This document shows, one piece after another, positions 35,404 to 48,355 of a DNA stretch of 64,000 bases. How positions within the stretch are numbered: the stretch's first letter is position 1; each line of letters begins with the position of its first letter. The DNA is from Salimicrobium flavidum. GTDB taxonomy: Bacteria; Bacillota; Bacilli; Bacillales; Halobacillaceae. The stretch is taken from positions 248,001 through 312,000 of the forward strand of contig NZ_FTOC01000001.1 in assembly GCF_900156645.1 (NCBI RefSeq), in the 5' to 3' direction. The notes beneath the pieces are model-generated. The model had not been told where the DNA came from. It made no database searches and saw only the letters and a program-made list of their open reading frames with translations. Position numbers and translations under genes: made by a program.

Positions 35404-37842
35404 TTATTTGTCTAAGGGCTTTTCATAATCCACTTTTCGCCACGCCCCTGCAACTTTCCCGTTTTGTTCGGTATCAATAACGAAAGTTCCGTTGTTGTAG
35501 CGGTCTTTGGCACGGTATTGGCTTGGTTCGACTTCCAGAGAATCCGTGGCAGTCACTATACGTACTAAGGAATTTTTCTTCACTACGAGCAGCTGGACAA
35601 GATGGTGTGGGTTCTTTTTGAGTTCCCGGAAAACGACTACTCCTCTGGTAGCTCGGGTTCCTTTATCGAGTTCCCGCATGTCCATACGTTTAACTGCTCC
35701 CCTCTGGGAGACGACAAAAATCATATTTGAGGCATCCGGATCGAACACTTCACCCGAGACGAGAGACTCCCCTTCTCGTAATTGTATACCTTTGACCCCG
35801 GCTGCTTTAGGACCTACCGTATTCACTTCAGCTTCTTCAAACCTGAGACAATATCCTTTATTCGAGGCTAATATGACATCTTTCGTTCCATCAGTGAGAG
35901 ACACAGAAATAACCTCGTCATGCTCTTTCGTTTTAATAGCTACTAAAGGTTTAGAATGACGTTGAGCCTGATATTCTTTTAATGAGGAGCGTTTGACCAT
36001 GCCATTTTTCGTAACAAAGAGCAAATAATCCTCTGATTCAAAACTTCGCACAGGAATCGCTTCAACAATTTTTTCTCCGACTTCGATAGGTACAAGATTG
36101 GCTACGTGTTGCCCCAATTCTTTCCATTTGATGTCAGGCAATTTATGAACGGGAATATAAAGATATTTCCCTTTATTAGTGAAAAGAAGCAACGTGTCGG
36201 TTGTGTTCAGCTCCATTAAACGAAGCAAGTAATCTCCCTCTTTCAAGGGCAGGTCATCTTCCTGGGACGCACCGTAGGAACGAAGGCTCGTCCGTTTGAC
36301 ATATCCGTCCTTCGTCACTGAAGTGAGTATATCTTCACTGGCTACAGTAACTTCGAGGTCAACTTTCAGTTCCTGTACCTTTTCTTCAATGACTGTCCGT
36401 CTTTCATCTTTATATTTCCTTTTAATAGCACGTAAATCATTCTTGATCTCTTTTAATAATACATTTTCATCCGACAGCAGTGTTTCCAATTCTTTTATAG
36501 TAGCTTCAAGAGTATCGGCTTCTTCTTCCAATGAGGTGATGTCAGTATTCGTTAACCTGTACAACTGGAGGTTGACGATAGCTTCCGCCTGAGATTCAGA
36601 AAAAGAATAATTGTCTTTTATCCTTTCTTTTGCGTCACCTTTGTCATTGGAGGAACGGATGGTACTGATGACATCATCGAGAATGGAAATAGCTTTGATA
36701 AGACCTTGTACGATATGAGCTCTGTTTTTCGCTTTTTCCAAATCGTGTTTTGACTGATTAGTAACTATTTCTTTCTGGTGGGCTATATAGGAATCAAGGA
36801 TCATCGGCAGGGACATCTGTTTCGGAGTACGTTCCGAAATCGCGACCATATTGAAATTATACGACACTTGGAGATCCGTGTTCTTATACAGATAGTGAAG
36901 AATCCCCTCACTATTGGCTTCTTTTTTAAGTTCAACTACGATTCTCAGCCCCGTGCGATCCGTTTCATCACGGACTTCTGCAATCCCTTCTACTTTCCTG
37001 TCGATTTTAAGTTCGTCCATCCTTTTTACAAGCGTGGATTTATTCACATCGTACGGAATCTCATCAATGACGATTTGTTCTTTGCCACCTTTGATTTCTT
37101 CGATTTCGGTTTTACCACGGACGACCACTTTCCCTTTTCCATTTTCATAGGCTTCTTTGAGCCCTTCTTTCCCCTGTATGATCCCTCCGGTCGGGAAATC
37201 AGGACCCGGAAGTTTAGTCATAAGCTTATCTACAGAGGAATTGGGGGAATCGATTCTCATAATGACTGCATCGATCACTTCTTCAAGGCGATGAGGAGGG
37301 ATGTCTGTGGCGTAACCCGCCGAAATCCCTGTCGAACCATTAACTAATAAGTTCGGAAATCGAGACGGCAGTACTGTGGGTTCTTCGATCGTATCATCAA
37401 AGTTAGGGATATGCTCTACCGTGTTTTTCTGAATATCCCTCAGCAGCTCAGTGGAAATACCGGAAAGACGCGCCTCGGTATAACGCATCGCTGCGGGTGG
37501 ATCACCGTCTATACTCCCGTTGTTTCCGTGCATCTCGACAAGCGGATATCTCACCTTCCACGTCTGACTCAATCGAACCATAGCTTCATAGACAGAGGAA
37601 TCCCCATGAGGATGATAATTACCGATCACTGTACCTACCGTTTTTGCGGATTTCCTATATGGTTTGTCAGCCGTATTTTTTTCCTGCTGCATTGCGTACA
37701 GGATTCTTCGCTGAACGGGCTTCAGACCGTCTCTGACGTCCGGAAGAGCACGTTCCTGTATGATGTATTTGCTGTATCGTCCAAACCTGTCTCCAAGTAC
37801 TTCTTCGAGGGGCAGGTCTAATAGCCTTTCTGTTTCGGACAT
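35404..37842 (-). CDS. parC: DNA topoisomerase IV subunit A
   Basis: 812-residue DNA-cleaving subunit that with ParE decatenates daughter chromosomes at the end of replication. The winged-helix block [13 protein letters not shown], the quinolone-region [16 protein letters not shown] near residue 77-92 and the catalytic tyrosine in [11 protein letters not shown] near 120 are present; the C-terminal beta-propeller carries typical GYVKR / GMVKR / GAVKRM repeats. Position 15 bases after parE and only 2.5 kb from dif suits its job in resolving the terminus. Confidence 0.97.
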   Translation of the reverse strand: MSETERLLDLPLEEVLGDRFGRYSKYIIQERALPDVRDGLKPVQRRILYAMQQEKNTADKPYRKSAKTVGTVIGNYHPHGDSSVYEAMVRLSQTWKVRYPLVEMHGNNGSIDGDPPAAMRYTEARLSGISTELLRDIQKNTVEHIPNFDDTIEEPTVLPSRFPNLLVNGSTGISAGYATDIPPHRLEEVIDAVIMRIDSPNSSVDKLMTKLPGPDFPTGGIIQGKEGLKEAYENGKGKVVVRGKTEIEEIKGGKEQIVIDEIPYDVNKSTLVKRMDELKIDRKVEGIAEVRDETDRTGLRIVVELKKEANSEGILHYLYKNTDLQVSYNFNMVAISERTPKQMSLPMILDSYIAHQKEIVTNQSKHDLEKAKNRAHIVQGLIKAISILDDVISTIRSSNDKGDAKERIKDNYSFSESQAEAIVNLQLYRLTNTDITSLEEEADTLEATIKELETLLSDENVLLKEIKNDLRAIKRKYKDERRTVIEEKVQELKVDLEVTVASEDILTSVTKDGYVKRTSLRSYGASQEDDLPLKEGDYLLRLMELNTTDTLLLFTNKGKYLYIPVHKLPDIKWKELGQHVANLVPIEVGEKIVEAIPVRSFESEDYLLFVTKNGMVKRSSLKEYQAQRHSKPLVAIKTKEHDEVISVSLTDGTKDVILASNKGYCLRFEEAEVNTVGPKAAGVKGIQLREGESLVSGEVFDPDASNMIFVVSQRGAVKRMDMRELDKGTRATRGVVVFRELKKNPHHLVQLLVVKKNSLVRIVTATDSLEVEPSQYRAKDRYNNGTFVIDTEQNGKVAGAWRKVDYEKPLDK

Positions 37843-37857
37843 GAAAACTTCCTCCTG

Positions 37858-40394
<2,537 letters not shown>

Positions 40395-40405
40395 GAATAA
40401 ACCTC

Positions 40406-41932
40406 CTATTCTTCGAGTAGCCCTTGTTCTGTGAGAAAGTCCCTGGCAACATCGGCCGGGGCTCTATCCTCAACATCCACTTGGTAATTCATTTCCCTCA
40501 TTTGGTCAGCTGTAATCTTCCCGCCAAGCTGATTGAGGACATCTGCGAGTTCAGGGTATTCTTCAAGTGTCTCCTGTCTCATAAGAGGTGCGCCCTGATA
40601 AGGAGGGAAAAGGTTTTCAGGGTCTTCTAGTACTTTCAGATTAAGCTCGACCATATAGCTGTCTGTGGCATAAGCATCGATGATATCCACTTCTCCACTT
40701 TCAATGGCTCCCTGACGCAAGCCGGGATCCATCGTTCTGACTTCACCGAATTCCAGGTTGTACAGTTCTTTCATCCCCTGGTATCCATCTTCCCGATCAT
40801 TGAATTCTAACGTAAAACCTGCAGTGACCTGATCATCGATCGGGGCCAAATCACCAATGGTTTCCAAATTGTGTTCATTCGCAAATTCCTCGGTCGTTGC
40901 TACTGCATACGTATTATTGTATTCCATCGGCTCAAGATAGGCCATGTCGAATTCTTCGGCCATGCCCTCTTTTGCCTGCTGGTACACCTCTTCAGCTTCG
41001 TAACTATCCGGCTGACGATTCAAAAGAGACACTAGAGCAGTACCGGTGAATTCAGGATAAATATCGATACTGCCTTCCTGAAGCGCGCTGAACACCAGGT
41101 CAGTCTTGCCGAGATTAGGTTCAAGACCAACTTCAAGATCCGTCTGTTCCTCAATCAGAAGTTCATACATATTAATCAGAATCGTCGGTTCAGCATTCAG
41201 CTTGGCGCCTATCACGAGGTCATTCTGTTCTTCCCTGCTGAATACCAGAGGAGCTACAGCAACCAACACTGCAATGATGAGCAAAGTCACCATAGAGCGG
41301 AGGCCCGTCTTCGCAGAAGTCTTTTCAAACAATCGTAATACGATATCCAGAATAATAGCCAGCAGCGCTGCAGGTATAGCCCCCAACAAAATTAGATTGA
41401 TGTCGCCTCCACGATCAAGGCCTAGTAGAATCAAATCACCGAGGCCGCCGGCTCCTATTAGTGCAGCGATGGTAGTCGTACCTACAATCAGTACCATGGA
41501 GGTACGTATCCCTGCCATAATGACAGGCATCGCCAGCGGCAACTCTACCTTGGAAAGACGTTTTATCGAATTCATCCCCATTCCTGTAGCAGCTTCGATC
41601 AGAGAATTATCCACTTCACTGATTCCCGTGTATGTATTTCTCAAAATAGGGAGAAGGCCATAAGCAATCAGAGCTATGATTGCGGGAGTCTGTCCAATAC
41701 CGAAGAAAGGTATGAGAAAAGCCAAAACCGCCAGACTCGGAATTGTCTGAAGCACAGCAGTCATCTGAATTATCGGCTCAGCGGTTCTTTTGTATCTTGT
41801 CAAAATAAGTCCCAAGGGTACCGCAATGATGACTGCGATTACAAGGGAGATGAGAGAAATCTGCAAATGTTCCCAAATTTTTACCCAGAATTCGTCCTGT
41901 CTCTGCTGAAACACATCGATAAATTCATTCAT
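40406..41932 (-). CDS. opuFB: OpuF-type compatible-solute transporter: permease fused to binding protein
   Basis: 508 residues. Residues about 1-205 are an ABC permease with five or six membrane spans and the EAA loop EAATGMGMNSIKRLSKVELP; after a further membrane segment (near 218-236) residues about 240-508 form a glycine-betaine-type binding domain (LVIGAKLNAEP, DIYPEFTGTAL, DAYATDSYMVELNL). This fused layout is that of OpuFB described in Bacillus, distinct from OpuB/OpuC with separate subunits. It overlaps opuFA by 4 bases (ATGA). Substrates are probably glycine betaine or related osmolytes. Confidence 0.88.
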   Translation of the reverse strand: MNEFIDVFQQRQDEFWVKIWEHLQISLISLVIAVIIAVPLGLILTRYKRTAEPIIQMTAVLQTIPSLAVLAFLIPFFGIGQTPAIIALIAYGLLPILRNTYTGISEVDNSLIEAATGMGMNSIKRLSKVELPLAMPVIMAGIRTSMVLIVGTTTIAALIGAGGLGDLILLGLDRGGDINLILLGAIPAALLAIILDIVLRLFEKTSAKTGLRSMVTLLIIAVLVAVAPLVFSREEQNDLVIGAKLNAEPTILINMYELLIEEQTDLEVGLEPNLGKTDLVFSALQEGSIDIYPEFTGTALVSLLNRQPDSYEAEEVYQQAKEGMAEEFDMAYLEPMEYNNTYAVATTEEFANEHNLETIGDLAPIDDQVTAGFTLEFNDREDGYQGMKELYNLEFGEVRTMDPGLRQGAIESGEVDIIDAYATDSYMVELNLKVLEDPENLFPPYQGAPLMRQETLEEYPELADVLNQLGGKITADQMREMNYQVDVEDRAPADVARDFLTEQGLLEE

Positions 41933-42957
41933 TGTTGAACGACACCTCCCTTGCGTTCAGCTGATTCTTTCAAATATTGAACGATGTTTTCATAAGTGAT
42001 GAAACCGAGAAACTGCTCATTTTTTACAATGGGCAATGCTTCTGCATTACTGAATTCCAGTCGTTCGGTAGCTTCCTTTATCGTGTTGCTATTTGCTAAC
42101 ACCGGGAGGTCTATTCGCTCCCCGTTCTTTTCTGCATAGGTGAAACGTTTGTTCTCATCGATAACAAACGTTAATCCGGAAGCGGTTTCGGATCCATTTG
42201 TCATTACGACATCAACCGCTGTTTGCCACGGGCTTTTCCGATCACCGATGAAATCTTTCACAAAATCATTAGCAGGATTAAGGATCAACTCCTGCGGGGT
42301 GCCGAGCTGGACAATCTCTCCGTCCTTCATAAGACATACTCTGTCGCCAAGAGCAAGAGCTTCATCTATATCATGGGTAACAAAAACAATGGTTTTTTTA
42401 ATTTCCTGCTGCAATGCCTGGATGTCTTTTTGCAATTGTTCCCTACTGATTGGGTCGAGCGCACTGAAGGGCTCATCCATCAGAATGATATCAGGATCAG
42501 CTGCTAAGGCCCGAACCACGCCGACCCTCTGCTGTTGGCCCCCGGAGAGTTCTGAAGGTTTTCTTTTACGGTAAGTGTCAGCATTGAGGCCGACCATGTT
42601 CATCAATTCATTGATTCGGGTAGATATCGTTTGTTTTTTCCATTTTTTCATCTCAGGTACGATTGCTATATTCTCTTCAACTGTCATATGAGGAAACAAA
42701 GCAATCTGCTGTAATACATATCCTATATTCCATCTTAATTCGTGTATTGCATAGTCTTTCACCCTTTTGTCATTTATGTATATGTTACCTTCGGTTGGTA
42801 CAATGAGTCGATTGATCATCTTCATTGTAGTGGTTTTACCGCAACCGCTCGGCCCGATTAACGTAATGAATTCCCCCTGGTCCACCTCTAAATCAAAACC
42901 GCTTATGGCCTTGGTACCATCAGGGAATGTTTTTCCGACATTTTCAAATCTGATCAT
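41929..42957 (-). CDS. opuFA: OpuF-type ABC transporter ATPase with CBS domain
   Basis: 342-residue ATP-binding subunit. Walker A GPSGCGKTT near residue 36, Q-loop YVLQQIALFPHMTVEENI, signature LSGGQQQRVGVVRALA near 138, Walker B IILMDEPFSALD near 156. Residues about 250-335 form a CBS-like tail, as in OpuCA/OpuBA. Co-transcribed with the fused permease/binding protein. Upstream lies a dense AT-rich region with a TATATA-type -10 next to dispersed-motif copy 4. Confidence 0.9.
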   Translation of the reverse strand: MIRFENVGKTFPDGTKAISGFDLEVDQGEFITLIGPSGCGKTTTMKMINRLIVPTEGNIYINDKRVKDYAIHELRWNIGYVLQQIALFPHMTVEENIAIVPEMKKWKKQTISTRINELMNMVGLNADTYRKRKPSELSGGQQQRVGVVRALAADPDIILMDEPFSALDPISREQLQKDIQALQQEIKKTIVFVTHDIDEALALGDRVCLMKDGEIVQLGTPQELILNPANDFVKDFIGDRKSPWQTAVDVVMTNGSETASGLTFVIDENKRFTYAEKNGERIDLPVLANSNTIKEATERLEFSNAEALPIVKNEQFLGFITYENIVQYLKESAERKGGVVQQ

Positions 42958-43035
42958 GGGATACCTTCTTTCTGTTTAAGAGAGATTGTTTAGTTAATTC
43001 CCGAATTATGGGTTAATAAACGTTTTTTATATAAT

Positions 43036-43057
43036 GGTTGGAGTTACTATTAAGTAT
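43036..43057 (-). repeat. Ter-like 22-bp dispersed motif, copy 4 (degenerate)
   Basis: On the - strand ATACTTAATAG followed by TAACTCCAACC; 18 of 22 positions match. It lies between the divergent opuFA and plsY genes, about 80 bases from opuFA. Confidence 0.55.
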
Positions 43058-43138
43058 AAAACTACTATATTTGCCCATTCTTTTCTTCAGAGACACATGA
43101 TAAAATGAAGTTATCTTTTTATGATTGGAGGAAGATCA

Positions 43139-43720
43139 GTGGAATTTTTACTATTTGCTATTATCGCATATATATTAGGTTCCATTCCATCAGGCTTACT
43201 CGTAGGAAAACTTGTCTACAATATAGATATAAGAGAACATGGCAGTGGTAACCTCGGTGGCACCAACGCTTTTCGGGTACTTGGCTTCAAGCCTGGTCTT
43301 TTCGTAACAATCGCTGATATCCTGAAAGGTAGTGTAGCCGCTGCCCTCCCCTTATGGCTCGGTACAGAACTGAACGGAATCATTATCGGTATATTTGCGG
43401 TCATCGGACATATGTACCCTGTCTTCGCCAGATTCAAAGGCGGAAAAGCCGTGGCGACTTCAGGAGGGATCATTCTTGGTGTGAATCCGCTCCTGTTTGC
43501 GATCATGCTTCTCACTTTCTTCATTGCCCTGTACCTAAGCAAATACGTCTCCCTCTCTTCGATGGTGACTGGCGTGGTTATCGTGGGGGTTACGATCATC
43601 CAGCAGGAATATTTGCTTACTCTCGTCACAGGAATACTTACGGTCTTTGTGATCTATCGGCATCGTACCAATATAGTCCGGATCAAAAATAAAGAAGAAC
43701 CGAAAATCACCTGGATGTAA
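43139..43720 (+). CDS. plsY: Acyl-phosphate glycerol-3-phosphate acyltransferase PlsY
   Basis: 193-residue membrane enzyme that starts phosphatidic acid synthesis from acyl-phosphate. Conserved loops: [12 protein letters not shown] near residue 12-23, [17 protein letters not shown] (glycerol-phosphate site) near 31-47, [18 protein letters not shown] (catalytic region) near 96-113. A frame opens at 43121, but TTGGAGG covers it; GTG 43139 lies 7 bases after it. One of the few + strand genes in the right arm; in B. subtilis plsY also runs opposite to parE. Confidence 0.95.
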   Translation: MEFLLFAIIAYILGSIPSGLLVGKLVYNIDIREHGSGNLGGTNAFRVLGFKPGLFVTIADILKGSVAAALPLWLGTELNGIIIGIFAVIGHMYPVFARFKGGKAVATSGGIILGVNPLLFAIMLLTFFIALYLSKYVSLSSMVTGVVIVGVTIIQQEYLLTLVTGILTVFVIYRHRTNIVRIKNKEEPKITWM

Positions 43721-43829
43721 TACCTTATACTTGAGTTCATGAATCGCTTCCAGAAAGCATTTAATTGTAAATCAAAAAACATATAAGGTATACTTCTTGT
43801 GAGAAAAGTCGTGGAAAGGAGTCTTCGTG

Positions 43830-44762
43830 ATGAACAAAACTGATATAGACACTCCGGCATCTTTGCCACCTAAACAAGAACGCCACAAATTATTCGGTTC
43901 TATAGACCCAGGGCCGAAAACCAAGCCTGTGGACAAAGATAAGATGGCGGATTTACAAAATGCAAAACAGGATTATCTGTTCGATATAGACGTAGTCGGC
44001 ATCAATAATGTAAAGCACCCGATTAAAGTGAAAAGCTTTATGACCCCTGAGGAACAGACCACCATCGGCACCTTCACCTTCTCTTCCTCTATCGCAAAGG
44101 GAAGCAAGGGAACCAACATGAGCCGCTTCACCGAACAGCTCACCAAGTACTATGAACAGGGGTTCACCGTGACGATCGCCTCTTTGAAAGAGTTTGCCAG
44201 AGAGCTTGCCGGACGTCTCAAGCGGGATGATGCCTTCATCAAGGTCGATTTTCCCTGGTTTTTTGAGCGGAAAGGTCCTTCTTCGGAACTTGCCGGTATG
44301 AATCATGCGGACGCTTTTATTTCCGTATCTTATTCCAGAACGGACGGATTCGATATCCAGACCGGATTAACCGGGAAAATAACGACACTGTGTCCATGCT
44401 CGAAAGAAATCAGTGAGTATAGTGCTCATAACCAACGAGGGAATGTATCTATGGCCGTCACTCTTGAAGAAGATTTTGACGAAGCCCGCACGGATTGGAA
44501 GGAAGCTCTTCTCGAAGCCGCTGAAAGCAACGCCAGCGCACGCATCCACCCTGTTCTGAAACGTCCGGATGAAAAAATGGTCACGGAACAGGCTTATGAA
44601 AATCCGAGATTCGTCGAAGACATGGTCCGCCTTGTGGCCGCAGATTTATATGAACACCCGTTTGTAGAAGCTTTCGAAGTATCCTGTCGCAACGAAGAGT
44701 CGATTCATTTACACGATGCTGTCGCCTCCCTGACTTTCGATAAACGAACTGATGAACTCTGA
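43830..44762 (+). CDS. folE2: GTP cyclohydrolase FolE2 (type IB)
   Basis: 310-residue enzyme making dihydroneopterin triphosphate from GTP for folate. Features: [19 protein letters not shown] near residue 90, and the metal-site cysteine in [20 protein letters not shown] near 185-205. The IB type can use metals other than zinc, so it is often expressed under zinc limitation; no clear Zur box was seen upstream. ATG 43830 follows GGAAAGGAG at 8 bases. It overlaps yidD by one base. Confidence 0.94.
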   Translation: MNKTDIDTPASLPPKQERHKLFGSIDPGPKTKPVDKDKMADLQNAKQDYLFDIDVVGINNVKHPIKVKSFMTPEEQTTIGTFTFSSSIAKGSKGTNMSRFTEQLTKYYEQGFTVTIASLKEFARELAGRLKRDDAFIKVDFPWFFERKGPSSELAGMNHADAFISVSYSRTDGFDIQTGLTGKITTLCPCSKEISEYSAHNQRGNVSMAVTLEEDFDEARTDWKEALLEAAESNASARIHPVLKRPDEKMVTEQAYENPRFVEDMVRLVAADLYEHPFVEAFEVSCRNEESIHLHDAVASLTFDKRTDEL

Positions 44763-44992
44763 TGATGACGAAACTGATGATCGGTCTGATCCGTTTTTAC
44801 CGAAAAGGAATCAGTCCTTTCACTCCCCCGACCTGCAGGTTTTATCCGACATGCTCGGAATATGGCCTCGTTGCTTTTCAAACGCACGGCTTCCTGAAAG
44901 GTATGGTCCTCACTGGAAAACGGATCCTGAAGTGTCACCCGTTTCATCCTGGAGGAGTAGACGTGGTACCGGAGAAAAAACAGAAGGAGTGA
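44762..44992 (+). CDS. yidD: Membrane protein insertion efficiency factor YidD
   Basis: 76-residue small membrane-associated protein that assists the YidC insertase. Signature cysteine-containing block [25 protein letters not shown] near residues 11-35 and [10 protein letters not shown] near 58-67. Starts at the ATG overlapping the folE2 stop (TGATG), indicating coupling. The ends of the protein match family length. Confidence 0.93.
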   Translation: MMTKLMIGLIRFYRKGISPFTPPTCRFYPTCSEYGLVAFQTHGFLKGMVLTGKRILKCHPFHPGGVDVVPEKKQKE

Positions 44993-44996
44993 TTCC

Positions 44997-45287
44997 ATGA
45001 ATATTACAGTTACAGAAGAAGCAGCCTCCTGGTATAAAGACGAGCTTGACCTTGAGGAAAACGATAATCTCCAGTTTTATGTAAGGTACGGGGGAGTCGG
45101 CGGATTGCAACCCGGTTTTTCATTGGGTATCAAAGTGGATACCCCTTACGAAGCTGTGGCTGAAACGAGCGTCGAAGGTATAACATTTTATATTGAAAAA
45201 TCGGATGAATGGTACTTTGACAATCACTCCCTCCACGTTTCTTATGATGAGCAATGGGAAGAGCCTGCGATGTCTTACGAAAACTGA
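44997..45287 (+). CDS. yneR: HesB/IscA-fold protein YneR
   Basis: 96-residue protein with the HesB-like fold (YVRYGGVGGLQPGFSLGI and FYIEKSDEWYFDNHSLHVSYDE) but without the three cysteines needed for iron-sulfur scaffolding; this is typical of the YneR group. Function unknown. ATG 44997 follows AAGGAGTG, 4 bases after yidD. It ends before a bidirectional terminator. Confidence 0.88.
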   Translation: MNITVTEEAASWYKDELDLEENDNLQFYVRYGGVGGLQPGFSLGIKVDTPYEAVAETSVEGITFYIEKSDEWYFDNHSLHVSYDEQWEEPAMSYEN

Positions 45288-45300
45288 ACATCCATTGCTA

Positions 45301-45337
45301 AAAAGGAGCCGCTTCACATATAGCGGCTCCTTTTTTT
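45301..45337. terminator. Bidirectional terminator, yneR / yneQ
   Basis: AAAAGGAGCCGCT / AGCGGCTCCTTTTTTT between convergent genes; the - side arm overlaps the yneQ C-terminal codons. Confidence 0.9.
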
Positions 45338-45637
45338 ATCCAGTTCAAAACGCCTGATGTGATCCTCTTTTCCTTCCGCCTGCAATATGTCAAACTGATG
45401 CTTCCCGAACAGGTCATAATGGGGGAAGGCTTCTCTGAAATCGATCCATTCCGGCTTAAGTCCGTACTTCCTCCCCCACCTTTTCAACTTTTCGACATCA
45501 CTACAGCCCACTTTCGTCACCGTGTCACATCCAGGGAATCGATCATCGATCCAATAATGTGTCAAAAAAGAAATCTCCCCTTGTACCACGTCCTTTTTCC
45601 ACTGCCTTAACTCGCTTTTTCCGATGCCGAACGCCAT
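45314..45637 (-). CDS. yneQ: YneQ family protein
   Basis: 107-residue cytoplasmic protein of unknown function. Resembles B. subtilis YneQ (MAFGIGKSELRQWKKDV, ISFLTHYWIDDRFPGCDTVTKVGC, FGKHQFDILQ). The conserved His, Trp, Asp and Cys of the middle block could form a metal or active site, but this is speculation. The start overlaps the yneP stop by one base (TGATG), so translation is probably coupled. Confidence 0.82.
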   Translation of the reverse strand: MAFGIGKSELRQWKKDVVQGEISFLTHYWIDDRFPGCDTVTKVGCSDVEKLKRWGRKYGLKPEWIDFREAFPHYDLFGKHQFDILQAEGKEDHIRRFELDKKRSRYM

Positions 45638-46059
45638 CAGTCTTGTTCCACCGCAAGCTTATATGTTTCATGCCAGGTCGGGAACGCTTTTCTGAGGGAG
45701 GTAGGGCGAAATGTGTCCTTCTTAACGAGGACATGGTCGGAAGATCCGGTGACAGCAACCGTGCCGTCATGATGGACCACTTCATAAGCATACGTCGTTT
45801 TGACACCGGTGTATTCAGCAATCCACGTACGCACCGATACTTGGTCTCCATACCTTACCGGTTTTTGAAAAGAGACTCTTACATCTGTCACCGGGGAGAC
45901 GATTCCCGCATCCTCCATCTCCTTATAGCTGAACCCGAACTCTTCGATCAGGGACGTCCTGCCTATTTCAAACCATATGAGATAATTCGCATGGTAGACC
46001 ACTCCCATCATATCCGTCTCCTGATACCTTACCTGAATTTCTGTCGTATTGATCTTCAT
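45637..46059 (-). CDS. yneP: Hot-dog fold acyl-CoA thioesterase YneP
   Basis: 140-residue 4-hydroxybenzoyl-CoA-type thioesterase. The catalytic block VRYQETDMMGVVYHANYLIWFEIGR is at residues about 9-33 with the active-site Asp in ETDMMG. ATG 46059 follows AAGGGAG at 8 bases and the longer frame would run into the AAA+ gene. It lies between the AAA+ ATPase and yneQ in one - strand transcript. The acyl substrate is unknown. Confidence 0.9.
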   Translation of the reverse strand: MKINTTEIQVRYQETDMMGVVYHANYLIWFEIGRTSLIEEFGFSYKEMEDAGIVSPVTDVRVSFQKPVRYGDQVSVRTWIAEYTGVKTTYAYEVVHHDGTVAVTGSSDHVLVKKDTFRPTSLRKAFPTWHETYKLAVEQD

Positions 46060-46061
46060 TC

Positions 46062-48308
46062 TTAGGACTCCCTTCGTACTGCTCTCCATGCTTCTTCTAT
46101 ATCTTTTTCAGTAAAAATGAGGCTCGTATTTTCTCCCTGCTGATGCCATGCATGATACTGCACGGCTTCATCCATCAGATTTCCGATGAAACGACCATTT
46201 CCTTCTACGCGAGTATTCAACAAAGCCGTTTCCAAGTACTCCCGCGCTTTTGGAGACAGCTCATACGAGTAAGTTGCTACGGTTTTCTCCATCATTCGGA
46301 GCAATTCCTGCGCGGAATAATCCGGGAAGTGGAAAAATTTCTTAAAACGGGAAGCAAGTCCCGGATTACTTTCAATCAGCTTCTTCATTTCTTCTTCGTA
46401 CCCGGCAAGGATGACGACGAGGTTTTCATTTTGTTTGGTCATTTCATCCACGAGTGTTTCAATAGCTTCTTTCCCAAAATCATCTTTCATTCCGCTTCGG
46501 AGCGAATAAGCTTCATCGATGAACAACACTCCACCAAGAGCCTCTCGTATCTTTTTCTTCGTCTTTATCGCTGTCTGACCTACAAATCCCGCTACGAGAT
46601 CACTACGGGAAGCGACTACGACATGCCCCCGTTTTAAAAGGCCACAATCTTTCAGTACAGTGGCGTAGATCTCGGCGACCGTCGTTTTACCGGTGCCCGG
46701 ATTTCCGCTGAATACAGAATGGAGCTGGATAGGTACAGTAGGATAGCCTTCCTTTTTCCGCTGTTGTTGCATTTGGACAAAGGAGGAAAGCTTCTCCACC
46801 TCTCTTTTCACTGTATCGAGACCTATCAATTCATGCAGCCGCTCCACCCCGGAACGTTGTTTCTGCTCCTTCTCATCCTCCCAGCGCATGTCTTCCTCTG
46901 TGATCCTCATATGGGCAAGCCAGTTATCCCCTTCGTCCACGGCCTCCCGGGATCCTTTATAGAAAATGGTTTTCAGGACGAGGTTTCTGACGCTACGGGC
47001 GTTACCGAACGATTCATCGACCTGTTCTTTTTCAATCAATATCTCCAGGCGTCCTAGCGCTTCTTTGGTAAAAAAGAAATCGTTCTCGAGTGCCATATGT
47101 TCGCCGATCTCAAGTAGCTCACTCGAGGAATAGTCCGGAAGATCGAGGCGGTTCTGTTCAGGTATACGGCTTCTCAGCCCGGGATTCGCCCACAGAAACT
47201 GTCTCATTTCTTCCGGGTATCCGGCAAGGATCACCGCGAACGTCCCTGCGTACTCCTTACTCGTCATGGCGGAAACGAGCGTATCGATCACAGCCTGACC
47301 GTAGTCGTTTCCGGATTGGCCTTCCCGCTTAAGACTATAGGCTTCATCGATGAATAATACCCCCCCTTGTGCTTCTTTTATGTAATTCATCGTGTTTTCT
47401 TCACTTTGTCCCATATAAGAACCGACCAGATGGGAACGGTTCACTTCCACCACTTCCGTCGTTTGGAGCAGTCCTAGTTCATAGTAGATCTCAGCCAATA
47501 ATCTTGCCAGGGTCGTTTTGCCTGTTCCTGGATTCCCCGTCATAATCATGTGCAGGGAAGGTTCATCCACCATGGAAAAACCGAATGTCTTCCGGTCCTG
47601 CTGATATTTCAGGAAATGATAGTACTGATGGATGTAAGTCTTCACATCTTCAAGTCCGATCATATCTTCAAGCGCATCCAGTGCCGAACGTCCGGGTGTA
47701 TGTTTGAAAGCAATAGGAAGATGGAATTCAAGCTCCTTCGTCTCCTCTTCCACCCGGCGTAACAGACGGCTAACCTCTGAAGTCGATATCTTCATCCGTT
47801 TCGATTCGCGTGTCTCCAATGCATACCTGACTATCTCTTCCAGATGAGCCATCGTTTCATTTAACTGTTGGTACGTCTTCCACTGCGACCTCGCATCCAC
47901 TACGGTCTGATTCACATAATCTTCGTCGAATAACCGTAAAAGGAACAATAGAGACTCCTGGAGTTCAGTCGTTTTTTTCACCTTTTGGCTGATATGATCC
48001 GTTTCACGTAAACTAGGGGCATGTTGAATAAACCGATTTGTATAGTGGATAAGGCGCAACAGATGCTGCAGCGATTCCATTTCCCTGATCAGTTTCAGTG
48101 TACCGTCTGCATTCTTCGCTTCTGCCAATATCCCCGGAGATAATTCATCCCCTTTCGGCTGTCTTTGAAGTCTATGATAAACGAGAGCAACACGAAGCAA
48201 AGCTTTCTCCCTCGCATTACGTCCTTCTTCTTCGAGCATCCGCAGAATCTCCGGTTCTTTCCACGGCGGAGCAGTTTCGATTGATTTCCATTCTTCTGAC
48301 ACGGCCAT
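46062..48308 (-). CDS. Tandem AAA+ ATPase (CbbX/SpoVK type)
   Basis: 748-residue cytoplasmic protein with an alpha-helical N-terminal region (about 1-200) and two AAA+ modules of the CbbX/SpoVK class. Module 1: GNPGTGKTTLAR, GGVLFIDEAYSLKREGQ. Module 2: GNPGTGKTTVAEIY, GGVLFIDEAYSLRSGM. Both keep Walker A, Walker B and the arginine-containing LRSRIP / LASRF blocks. B. subtilis SpoVK has one module; the duplication makes this protein about twice as long. ATG 48308 follows AGTGAAAGG. Substrate unknown; it is followed by yneP. Confidence 0.85.
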   Translation of the reverse strand: MAVSEEWKSIETAPPWKEPEILRMLEEEGRNAREKALLRVALVYHRLQRQPKGDELSPGILAEAKNADGTLKLIREMESLQHLLRLIHYTNRFIQHAPSLRETDHISQKVKKTTELQESLLFLLRLFDEDYVNQTVVDARSQWKTYQQLNETMAHLEEIVRYALETRESKRMKISTSEVSRLLRRVEEETKELEFHLPIAFKHTPGRSALDALEDMIGLEDVKTYIHQYYHFLKYQQDRKTFGFSMVDEPSLHMIMTGNPGTGKTTLARLLAEIYYELGLLQTTEVVEVNRSHLVGSYMGQSEENTMNYIKEAQGGVLFIDEAYSLKREGQSGNDYGQAVIDTLVSAMTSKEYAGTFAVILAGYPEEMRQFLWANPGLRSRIPEQNRLDLPDYSSSELLEIGEHMALENDFFFTKEALGRLEILIEKEQVDESFGNARSVRNLVLKTIFYKGSREAVDEGDNWLAHMRITEEDMRWEDEKEQKQRSGVERLHELIGLDTVKREVEKLSSFVQMQQQRKKEGYPTVPIQLHSVFSGNPGTGKTTVAEIYATVLKDCGLLKRGHVVVASRSDLVAGFVGQTAIKTKKKIREALGGVLFIDEAYSLRSGMKDDFGKEAIETLVDEMTKQNENLVVILAGYEEEMKKLIESNPGLASRFKKFFHFPDYSAQELLRMMEKTVATYSYELSPKAREYLETALLNTRVEGNGRFIGNLMDEAVQYHAWHQQGENTSLIFTEKDIEEAWRAVRRES

Positions 48309-48355
48309 CCTTTCACTTCCTTCCTGTCTGTATTTTACCATAGCTCGATCGCTTT

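Noticed and set aside
36820-36839. Palindrome TTTCGGAGTACGTTCCGAAA sharing TTTCGGAGT with the motif
   Set aside because: It lies within parC codons for a conserved segment and does not continue into the ACTACTAAGTAT half.
36778-37347. 189-codon + strand frame opposite parC, and similar long frames opposite citB, tkt and glnA
   Set aside because: These are shadows created by codon bias of the real genes; none has a start signal or a plausible protein.
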